NCBI GenBank assembly: GCA_947500385.1
Contig: CANMSA010000026.1
Location: 1-52,957 of the forward strand
DNA: 52,957 nucleotides
Direction: 5' to 3'
DNA from: an uncultured Flavobacteriaceae bacterium
Lineage (GTDB): Bacteria > Bacteroidota > Bacteroidia > Flavobacteriales > Flavobacteriaceae
In this document: piece after piece, positions 1-11,500 of the stretch
Layout of the letters: each line of letters begins with the position of its first letter
How positions within the stretch are numbered: the stretch's first letter is position 1
Position numbers and translations under genes: made by a program
Notes under the pieces: model-generated
What the model was told of the DNA's origin: nothing
The model's input: the letters and a program-made list of their open reading frames with translations, nothing else
Databases searched by the model: none

Positions 1-180
1 CGCTGAGCCTGCGTGCAAGGTCACCGGTACGGTACATAAGTCCCCCGGCACCGAAGGGATCCGGAACGAAACGGTCGCAGGTCAGCTCAGGACGGTTCAA
101 ATATCCGCGGCTAAGACCAAAACCCGATATATATAGCTCCCCGGGGACGTTGTAAGGAACAAGACGCCCAACAGCATCTA
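1..180. other. GC-rich patch at left edge, within A domain of module F4
   Basis: GC is about 63%, 57% and 50% in the first three 60-bp rows, then falls to 38% at 181-240. The change falls in the A-domain core, just before the GELYISG segment in protein order. Only 180 bp are visible. Confidence 0.6.
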
Positions 181-2530
181 GTATATAAGCCTTTGTATTA
201 TCAATTGGATTACCTATGGACACATTCCCCCCCCTTGTTATAACCTTTTCCACACAATACTCCAACGAGGTTACGGTTGTTTCGGTAGGACCGTATTCAT
301 TATAAAACGTGACAAACGGACTCCAGGCATTTGCCAATGAAGGTGGACACACCTCTCCACCTGCTATTATTCTTTTCAACTTGTATTTTGAGGGTTTCAA
401 TAATTTTAGATAACTTGGCGTGGCATGTAAATGTGTTATATCCTCGGCCATAATATACTCCCCCAGCAGACTCGTATCATTCAATACATATTCGGGCATC
501 ATGACCAAAGTGCTACCGTTTAACAAGGCCAGGAATATCTGCTCGACCGAAGCATCAAAAGTATAATTAGAAAACTGAAGGATACGCTCTTCTTCCGTTA
601 TTTGGAAAGTACGCGTCTGGCTGGAAATTAGATTTACGACAGCGCTATGAGACGTAAATACACCCTTGGGCCGGCCAGTGGAACCTGAAGTATAGATTAC
701 ATAGGCCGAATAATCGGGCTGCATTGCACCAGTCGAGGGATTCTCTTTATCAAGTGTCGCGAAATGCTCTTCACCCTTTTCAAGCAATAACATCTCCACA
801 TCACCGTCCTGAGGTAGATTATGCTTGGCGTTGACCGAGGAAACAACCAATGGAACAGCGGCATCGTAGAGCATAAACGCAATCCAATCTTTAGGATATT
901 CAGGATCTATAGGAAGGTATGTCGCCCCTGCCTTTAAAATTCCCAAAATACCGATAATCCTATTCAAAGACCTCTCCAAACACAGCCCTATCAACGCTTC
1001 CGGACCAAAACCTTTCTGAATAAGACACCGTGCCAACTGGTTCGCTTTTTGATTTAATGCGCGATACGTCAATACCTCCTTTTCATATACCAGTGCTACA
1101 TGCTCGGGCGTAAGCCTCACTTGCTGTTCGAATAATTGGGTGATCGTCTTGTTTTCAAAGGGAACTACCTTTCGCCTATCCAATGTTAGGAGTTCCTCCT
1201 TCTCTGCTTGGTCCATTAATGAAATCGAATGGAGGTCTATTAGGGGGTTTTCAACGAGATTTGCAATCAAATTTTCGTAGTGAACCAACATTCGTCCTAT
1301 GGTAGCGGAACGATAGAGATCGGTACAATATTCGACCGCTATTCCAATTCCATTGCTATTTTCCGAGATATTGATGGTCATGTCAAATTGTGCAGTAGTC
1401 TGTTCATAACCAAAAGGACTTAAACGAATCCCTTCCATATCAATAGCATCGGCCTCCTCATTGTTTTGTAAAACCAACATCATCTGGAAAAGAGGACTCC
1501 TACCCATATCCCTCTCCACACCGACTTTATCCACTATTTTTTCAAAAGGTACTTCCTGATGATCGTACGCATCGAGTGTCGTTTTCTTAATTTCTTTGAG
1601 TACCGTCTTGAAGTTTGAATCTCCTTTTATCCTACTCCTCAATGCCAGCGTATTCACAAAAAAACCGATCAGCGGTTCTGTTTCTGTCCGTGTCCTATTG
1701 GCGACAGGTGTGCCAATGCAGATATCTTCCTGACCGCTATACCGGTATACCAACACCTTAAACGCGGCCACTAGTATCATAAACAATGTGGCCTCCTGCT
1801 CTTGGGCGAAAGTGACAATGCGATCTCTCAAGGGCTTGCCCAACGCTCTCCCTACCAATGCCCCTTTATTGCTTTGTACTCCTGGGCGTGGATAGTCGAT
1901 TACCAAATCGATAGGCTGTACTCCGTTTAACTGGTTCTCCCAATACGCCATCTTGGTTTCCAACAAATATTCTTGCTCTTCTGATCTTTGCCAAAGGGCA
2001 TAATCCGAATATTGTAAGGTAAGAGGCGAAAGATCCTGCATTGCCTTATTACTTACGGCCATATAAAGTTTGGTCAGCTCATTGATAAAGATCGATAAAG
2101 ACCAACCATCGCTCGCAATATGGTGCGTCACGATTACCAATATATGATCATTCACCGATTTCCGGATCAAGTGACACCTTAACATATGGTCCTGTTCGAG
2201 ACGAAATGGTTTCTGAAGTGTTTTTCGTACTAACTGGTTCTCATCAATGGCAGTATCTTGCTTGAAGGTATCCGTAAAATCCAACGACCACGTATTCTTG
2301 GCCAATACCTTTTGATAAGGTATTCCTTCGTGCTCTAAATATATCGTACGCAGAATCTCATGGCGATTTACGATTTCCTGAAATGCACCTATCAATGATG
2401 CCTTGTCGAGTTCCCCCTCTATTCGCAAAACCGTTGGTTGATGATATTGAAGGCTGCCTTGTAACTTATCAATAAACCAGATGCGTTCTTGACCAAAAGA
2501 GAGTGGGACTCTGACGGGTCGCTGTTTTGC
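1..2530 (-). other. Module F4 (partial): LCL C, A (possibly Lys-like)
   Basis: The C domain has HHIASDGWS near 2110. The A-domain pocket (FDASVEQIF, LHATPSY, IIAGGEVC, NEYGPTETTVT) gives DAEHIGEVTK. From memory this matches 7 of 10 positions of the Lys code DAESIGSVVK, so a basic residue is a weak guess. The A domain is cut off by the left edge just after YRTGDLARR, so A8, A10 and the carrier are missing. Confidence 0.65.
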
Positions 2531-5500
2531 CTCTATCGCTGGCAGTGTAGTTCCTTCTTCCGATATTTGAATCAATTGTGCTAGCTCCGCTACGGTAGGA
2601 TTGGCAAAAAGATCGGCAATGGAGAGTTCTATCGCAACGGCACTTCGAATGCCCGAAATGAGCCTGGTCGCTAAAAGCGAATGGCCGCCCAACTCAAAAA
2701 AGTTGTCGTTCACCCCGACTTTTTCAACTTTCAATAAACGTTTCCACAGCGCTACCAACTTTATTTCCAGTTCATCACGAGCTTCTACATAGGCAGTGGG
2801 ATTCAGTTGGGACACCGAACTGGGAACGGGTAAGGATGCTTTATCGATTTTTCCATTAATCGTTAGTGGCATTTGTTCCATTAGGATGATCATCGCAGGA
2901 ACCATATAATAGGGTAATTTGGCCTCGAGATACCTTATCAATATTTTTTTATCGAATAGATCTTCTGCGGTTACATAAGCGATAAGGTGATTTTCCCCAT
3001 CATCATATTCTTTAGCAAGAACCGCAGTTTCCAGTACCTGTTGAAACTGTTGAATCGTGTATTCAATTTCGCCCAACTCAATTCGATACCCCCTTACTTT
3101 TACCTGATTATCAGATCTTCCCAAATATTCAATTGTCCCATCCGACAACCAACGTCCCAGATCTCCCGTTCGATAGAGCCTGAGCTTATCGTTGAAAGGA
3201 CTTGTCACAAATTTTTCTTGGGTCAGCTCAGGTTTATTCATATATCCAACAGCCAGTCCATCTCCTCCGATACAGATTTCCCCAACAACATTGGTTGGTA
3301 CCAGTCCTAGGTTTTCGTCCAGAATAAACACTTGACTATTATCGATTGGGGATCCGATCTTGTTTCGGTCAAATGACCGGATATTTTTCAAAACCATGGA
3401 ATCAATGGTTGCCTCCGTGGCTCCATAGTAGTTATTGAGTTGCACTCCAGGGAACAACTTATTGATTCTATTGACCAACGCGGTGCTAAGTGAGCCTCCG
3501 CCAGAACAGATCTTATCCAGTACTAAATTCTCGATTTGCGCTTTGCTTGCATTATCAAATAGGTTGGCAATAAAACTTGGGGTCCCTTGAAGAATATTAA
3601 TTCCCTTAATGGACATCCACTCTAACAACCTTTCCGGATCCAAAACTTCCTTTTCATCGGGAATTGAGAGGGTCCCCCCGCAAAGTAAAGGCAGGAATAT
3701 TTCTACTATGGACGCATCAAAAACATAATTAGCCAACATGCAACCCCTTACCTTATGGTCCAATTCGAGGATATCGGACTCTGCTCGGAGCAAATTAAAT
3801 AAGCTGTCATGCCTAATCATAACGCCCTTGGGCAACCCTGTAGACCCAGAAGTGTAAATCACATAGGCCATATCATTTTCACATGGGAAGGAGCCGGTCT
3901 CATAATCTAATTCGTCTACTATCGCGTTCCAGTCCGAGTCGAGCAAGACCAACTTTTCGTGTTCTTTACGGTCGAACAAACCAACACAATTTTGCACGCT
4001 TACCACCGTGTTCAAATGTGCATCCTTCAGAATAAAACCAACTCTGTCTGTCGGGTATTTGGGGTCAATAGGAACGTACGCCGCCCCGGCTTTCAAAATT
4101 CCCAACATGCCCATAATCAAGAATGCCGACCGTTCCATGCAGATTCCCACCAAATCTTGTTTTTGAACACCTTTTTTTCGTAAAAACATAGCGATTTGAT
4201 TGGATTTTTTATCCAATTCCAAATAGGTAATTTCCCTTTTATCAAAGGTAAGTGCGATACCGTGGGGGTTTTGTCCCGTCACAACAGCAAATTGATCGAT
4301 AATCGTTTTTCTTTCATCAGCGACGCGGAACCTCTCGTTCGATCTCTCTAGAATCTCTTTTCTTTCCCCATCAACCACCAAATTGAGCGTAGCAATCGAT
4401 TCTTCGGGATTCTCCAAAATACTGTGCAGCAAGGTTTCATAGTTCCCGAGCAATATTTCCGCCGTGGCGGTATTGAATAGGTCGGTAGCATATTCCAACG
4501 AGAAAGAAAGTCCATTATTGGTTTCATGAACATGAAAAATGAGATCATGTTGAGCGATTGCTTCCCCGTAGTCGAAAACGCTCAACTTCACCTCATTCAG
4601 GTGGAAACCACTTACCTTCTCGTTATTTTGCAGAACAAACATCACCTGAAACAGTGGTGATCGATCCATATCCCTACCTGAAGCGACCTTTTCCACCACC
4701 TTTTCAAAAGGTACTTCCTGATGATCAAAGGCCTCCAGGGCAGTGTGCCTCACTTGCGCCAAGAGGGACACAAAATTGGTATCACGGGGAATTTCTGTGC
4801 GCAATGCCAAGGTGTTGACAAAGAAACCCACTAGTGGTTCGGTCTCAATTTGTTGTCGGTTGGCAACCGGTATTCCCACACAAATGTCATTTTGTCCGCT
4901 ATATCGGGATAACACTATTTTAAAAGCCGTCATCAGGGTCATAAACAGTGTCGCATCGTGCTTGTTTGCCAAATGTCGTATCTGTTCTGAAAAGTGGGGA
5001 TTCAAAACCCGGTTCACGAACCTTGCCTTATTCTTTTTCTTTTGACCTTTATATACATTGTCCGTAGGTAAGCCCAAGGGTTTTACCCCTTTTAACTTGG
5101 TTTCCCAGTAGGAAAGTTTTTTATCCAACACCTCATCTGTGAGATAAGCTCTCTGCCAAATGGCATAATCAGCGTATTGCAAGGGTAAGGATGGCAACTC
5201 GGATGCGCGTTGCTCAACTTGTGCTTGATAGTATTCCACCAGTTCCTTGACGAATATTGGAAAGGACCATCCATCACTGGCGATATGATGCGTTATAATA
5301 ACAAGCAACCACTCTTGTTTTTTTTGTTCCAACACATGGCAGCGCATCATATAATCGTTCTCAAGATCAAATGGTCGTGTAACCAGCTTGGTAATCTGTT
5401 CTCTTACCGCTGTTTCATTTTTATCCTGAATATTTTGCCGACCCAAAGTCCACGGCCCGGCATCCAAAACAAGCTGAAACGCTCCTTTATCGTCCTCGCG

Positions 5501-8500
5501 ATACACCGTTCTGAGCACTTCATGGCGTCTTAGGATCGCTTTAAAGGCCGATTCCAAACTATCGAAATCAATATTCCCCTTTACCCGCAGTGTTATTGGC
5601 AAGTGAAACTGAGCGCCGCCACGAAGTCGATCTATAAACCAAAGCCGTTCTTGGGCATAGGATAAGGGAACTCGTTCTGGACGCTCCATTGCTATTAGCG
5701 AAGGTAGATATACACTACCCGACCTATTTTCAATGATGTTGGAGAGTCCATGAACTGTAGGACTTTTAAAGAACTCCAAAATGGTGAGTTCAGCGTTAAA
5801 TGTGTTTCTAATTGAAGACAACACACGGGTAGCCAATAACGAATGCCCTCCCAATTCGAAGAAATTATCGTGAATGCCTATCTTTTCAACCCTAAGGAGC
5901 GACCTCCATATAACAGCCATCTTCTCGTCTACTTCCTTGGTAGGAGGTACAAAATCGGCATCTACCTTATATTCATACTCCGGTGAAGGGAGTGCTTTTT
6001 TGTCTATTTTTCCGTTGGGCGTCAGCGGGAACTTTTTCAACTTCACGAGTGCAGCGGGAATCATATATGAGGGCAACTCGGCCAAAAGGTAGTTCCTTGC
6101 CTCTTCCTTACTAAAGTCTTCGCCGGCGATAATGTACCCTACAAGTTGGCCACCTCCATAATAATCCAGTTTCTTTACTACCACACACTCCCTAACAGTA
6201 GTATAAGCGAGAAGGGCCCTCTCTATTTCACCCGGTTCTATACGGTGGCCCCTTATCTTGATTTGATCATCCATTCTCCCCAAAAATTCTAGCTCACCGG
6301 TAGCTAACCAACGGGCCAAATCTCCAGTTCGGTAAAGTCGCCCCCCTTCTTTCCCTACAGCGTTAGCAACAAATTTTTCCTTGGTCAGGACGGGCCTATT
6401 CAGGTAACCTTTCGACAGACCGATACCGCCAATACATAATTCTCCCGGGATACCTATCGGTGCAGGGCGGCCATTCTTATCCAGAATGTAAACTTGGGTA
6501 TTTCCGATAGGAGCTCCTATCGTCGTTTTCCTGCTGCTCTGCAATGATGCCATGGTAGACCAAATCGTTGTCTCAGTGGGGCCATACATGTTCCACACCG
6601 ATCGATCGCCCAAACTTGTAAGCCTTTCTTTCAATGTTTCGCTAATTGCCTCTCCACCACATAAAACAACCATGTCTTCCACATTGGTCCAATCGCTATC
6701 CAACAACATTTGCCAGGTAGATGGCGTGGCTTGCATAAAGTTAGGGGTAGTTTTACGAATCAATTTTTTCAATTGGTGTCCGTCCACCGCCGTGGCGCGG
6801 TCTGCCATGATTATACTACCTCCTGTCAACAAGGGCAGATACAACTCCATGTATGCAATATCAAAACTGTATGTGGTAACCGCCAATAATGTGTTGGAAG
6901 AGGTGAAATTCAGCCTTTGTCCCATGGACGCTAGAAAATTCAATAAGGCTTTATGCTCAATCATAACTCCCTTTGGCTTGCCGGTCGAACCTGAAGTATA
7001 AATTACATAGGCCAGCGCATTGAAACCAGGTAATGTATCAGGTTTTTCCACTGATTCTTTGCTGATCTTATTTGATTCCTTATCGAGCAAGATCAGATGA
7101 TGATCAGTAGCAAACAATTCTTTGTAAGACTCATGTGTAACAATGACTTCCAAGGATGCATCATCGCACATATAAGCAATTCTATCTTTGGGATAGGTAG
7201 GATCAATAGGAATATATGCCGATCCCGATTTTAGAATACCCAATAATCCGATCAACATGTCAAATGACCTATTTACGCATAATCCCACTATGTCTTCATT
7301 TCCGATTCCATTTGCGGTCAGGTATCGCGCCAATTGGTTAGATTTTTGATCCAACTCCCTGTATGAGTGTGATTTATCATGAAAATGAAGAACTGGGCTA
7401 TCCGGTTTTTGGTTTGCGTGGCCCATAAAAAACTCGAGAAATGTACCGTTGGATGGGATAATACTTTCTGTATCGTTAAACGTTTCCTCCAATTGTTTTT
7501 TTTCCCCGGGAGCTAGAAAATCCAGATCAAGTATCGCTGCATCGGGGATTTCTACAATGGATTGAAGTAAACGGCCATAATGTTGCAATAATCGCGCTAT
7601 TGTTCCTTCATCAAAAAGTTCACTACAATATTCTGCACTTATGTGCAATTCCTTTTTAAACTGTGTGACGCTAACCGTGATATCGTATTGTGAAGTGATT
7701 CGCCCCTGGCCATGGAGGCTCAAGTCAACATCGCCCAAATCAAATGTTTTGACACCCTCATTGTTTTGTAAAATGAACATGACCTGAAACAAAGGAGATC
7801 TGCTCATATCACGATCATTCACCACACCATCCACTACTTTTTCAAATGGAACATCTTGATGGTCAAATGCCTGTAACGTAGTTGTTTTTACCTGATTTAA
7901 CAGCTCATTAAACCCTAGATTATCATTCAGCTTAGAACGCAAGGCGAGCGTATTGATAAAAGCTCCAATGAGCGGCTCTATTTCTGTAGATGTACGATTG
8001 GCTACCGGTGTTCCTACGCAAATATCGTTTTGACCGCTATAGCGATACAGAAGAACTTTAAAAGCGCTAAGCAGGGTCATAAATAGGGTAACTTCTTCCC
8101 TTGCCGAAAGCGACTCCAAAGCTTTGGTTGTAGTTTCATCAATTATCGAGGAAGTAGTGTTCCCCTTGACGCTTTGGATTTTCGGACGTGGATGATCCGT
8201 AGGTAATTGAAGAGGTAAAACTCCCTGCAGACGTGTAGTCCAATAACTTAATTTTTCTTCCAGTAAAGTTCCCGCGATTACCCTTCTTTGCCAAATGGCA
8301 TAATCGGCATACTGCACGGGAAGGTCCGAAAGACCAATGGGTCGATCAGCTTTTAATGATCGATAAATCGTTATGAGTTCATTGATGAATATGGGAAAAG
8401 ACCAACCGTCACTGGCAATATGATGGGTCATAACAATGAGAACGTGAGCATCGGTATTGGATTTGATCAAATGACATTTCAACATATAATCAATGCCCAG

Positions 8501-11500
8501 ATCAAAGGGGGAAGAAGTGATATCTGCAATCAAATCTTCCAAATTTAGATTCTTTTTTCTTATGTCACTATACTCCAATGACCAGCCGTCGGAAGCGACT
8601 ATCTCCTGATAAGGCACGCCGTCCTTGTTTTTGTAAACGGTCCTCAGTATCTCATGACGGTCTACGATACTTCTAAATGTACGTTCCAACAATGAGGGAT
8701 CTATTGCCCCTTTCACTTGTAATACCATAGGTTGGTGGTATTGCAAACTTCCCTGCAGCTGATCAATAAACCATAGGCGTTCCTGTGCGTAGGACAAGGG
8801 TATACTATCCGGCCTGTCGGTTACTTCAATCTTTGGTAAAAGCGCTCCCTTGCGCACTTTGGCCAACACCTTGGCCAACTCCGAAACCGTTGGGTTGGCG
8901 AAAAGGTCCATGATCGACAGTTCAATTTCCATTTCTTTTCGAATGGCTGATATGACCCTTGTGGCCAATAGGGATTGCCCCCCTAATTCAAAAAAATTGT
9001 CATCGGCACCTATCTGTTCTACAGCAAGTATATGCTGCCATATTGAAGCAACTTTTTTTTCTATTTCATTTTCTGGTTTTCGATATGTGGAAATGTTATA
9101 TAGGCTCATATCGGGTTTCGGCAGTGCATCCCTATCTACCTTGCCATTGGCCGTCAGGGGCATCTCATTTATTTGCAGAAACATCGCGGGAACCATATAA
9201 TTGGGTAATTTTTGCTGTAGTACCCGTTTTTCTTCATCCCAACTAAAATTATCATTAACGACCGCGTAAACTACCAAGTAATCCATCCCGTTTTCATCAT
9301 GATGAACGGTCACCCTAGCTTGCTCTATTTGGGAAGATTGTTGTAGTACATGTTCTATTTCCCCCAATTCAATTCTATATCCATTGATCTTTACCTGATC
9401 ATCCTTTCGCCCTACATACGCCAATTCTCCGTTAGGCAACCAATAGGCAATATCGCCCGTTTTATAAATTTTATCGTCTTTTCCATTTGAAAAGGGATGG
9501 TCTACAAATTTTTCCTTCGAAAGTTCTGGCTGGTTTAGGTATCCCATGGCAATCCCCTTACCTCCGATGCAAAGCTCTCCTTTGATGCCTATTGGAGCCA
9601 TATCGCCTTCAGGGGTACATACGTAGGCCTGCATGTTGGGTATGGGTTTTCCTATGTGGATGATCAACTCATCTGCGCCGCTCAATTGATGTACCGTACA
9701 ACCAATGGTAGCTTCCGTGGGCCCATATTCATTGTAAATGATAATATTTGGATTGACCGAACGCATGAATTGCACGTGCATCTCTTCAAGTGCTTCCCCC
9801 CCAACAATTATTCTATTAAGGCGTTTACTTTTCAGATGGTTCAAAAAGTAGGTGTGTGATGGTGTTAGCTTCAGGTGGGTTATTCCATCATTCCCTAGAA
9901 TCGCTTGAATTGTTCCCTGTACGTCCTCTCCCGACTCAACGTAAATGCATCCTCCGGTAAGTAAGGGTAAAAAAACACTTGTTTGTGTCAAGTCGAAAGC
10001 TGGGGAAGTAAATAGAGGAAAACTCATCGCTTGGTCTTTTTCCCTGTATTCCGAGAGCCCAAATGCCGTGTAGTTCACCAAATTTGCTCGACTTATCATA
10101 ACTCCCTTTGGTACTCCTGTAGATCCGGAAGTATAGATAACGTATGCCAGGTTTTCCGTCGGCGAATTGCTGCCAAGTATATCACCGGACAATTGATGGG
10201 CTTTGACCTCCTCAAACTGGAGTTCCGGACAAAATAGCGGAACGTCGTAACTTGAAGCTTGCCACAATTCGTTCGAATCCAGAAGCAATACCTTCAATTT
10301 TGTGTCGGAAATAATAAAAGACTTACGATTATCAGGGTACCGAATATCGATTGGAACGTAAGCCGCCCCCGCATATAAGGTGCCCAGCATTGCAATTATG
10401 GTATAATGGGAATTCTCCATCATAATTCCAACCAGATCGTTTTCATGTAGATGATAGGTCGCCTTTAAGTAACCCGCCAAAGAGGTTGCCCGCTCATGAA
10501 GTGTTTGGTATGTAAGCCCGGTGCCATTGCTTGATACGGCCAGTCGATCCGGGCTTTTAATCGCTTGTTCCCTTAAAAGGTCTGTAATCGAAGGGCTTGC
10601 CGATATTCCAATTTCCTTATTGAAAACATGAAGTATTTTATACTTTTCACTGGGCGTTAGCAGATTCAGTTGATTGATTGGGGTTTTTGGATTTTCTCCA
10701 ATCGACCTTAGCAATAATTCGTAATGTTCAAGCATCTGGTCGATCCTTGATGATTCGAACAGGTCGGAACAATATTCTACCGATATGTATAATTCGTCAT
10801 TAATTTCTTTAATATTGACGGTAAGGTCGTACTGCGCCGTAACGTGATCATATTTACGATAGGAAAGTCTAAGGTCTCCGAAATCAGCCTCCATTGAGGT
10901 TCCCTCGTTATTTTGCATAGAGAAGAGAACTTGAAAGAGTGGCGAATGACTTGTGCTGCGATCTGGAGCGATACGATCTACGATTTTTTCAAAAGGCACT
11001 TCCTGGTATTCATAGGCTTTCAAAGTAGTTTGCTTTACCTGGTTCAGCAAGGCAATAAAGGAGGGGTTTCCTGAAAGATCTGACCGTATGGCCAACATAT
11101 TGACAAAAAAGCCGATTAAACCTTCCACATCCTGCTGTGTTCTGTTCGCTACTGGCGTACCTACACAAATGTCATTTTGTCCGGTATACCTGTGTAACAG
11201 CACCTTGAAAGTACTAAGCAGGGTCATGAAAAGGGTAGCTTCATATTGATGGGACACATCCTTTATTCGTCGTGTGAGTGCGCCATCTAAATGGTAAAAG
11301 GTGATTTTACCGCGTGTACTCTGCACAACAGGTCGGGTATAGTCCGTTGGTAAATTAAGTACCTCAACCCCTTTCAATTTTTCTTCCCAATAACGCAAGC
11401 GTTTTTTCATCAGACTTCTTTGCGCTTTGGACTTTTGCCAAATCGAGTAATCCGCATATTGTATGGGCAATGGCCCTAGAGTTGGACTTTTTTTTTCTCT

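Noticed and set aside
227-234. Run of eight C in coding sequence, possible slippage or phase-variable site
   Set aside because: The frame reads through correctly (VITRGGNVSIG) and a single tract deep inside a very long gene gives no evidence of switching.
6552-7001. Plus-strand open frame of 149 codons, and many similar plus-strand frames
   Set aside because: All lie antisense to continuous NRPS coding sequence with recognisable motifs and show no domain features of their own.
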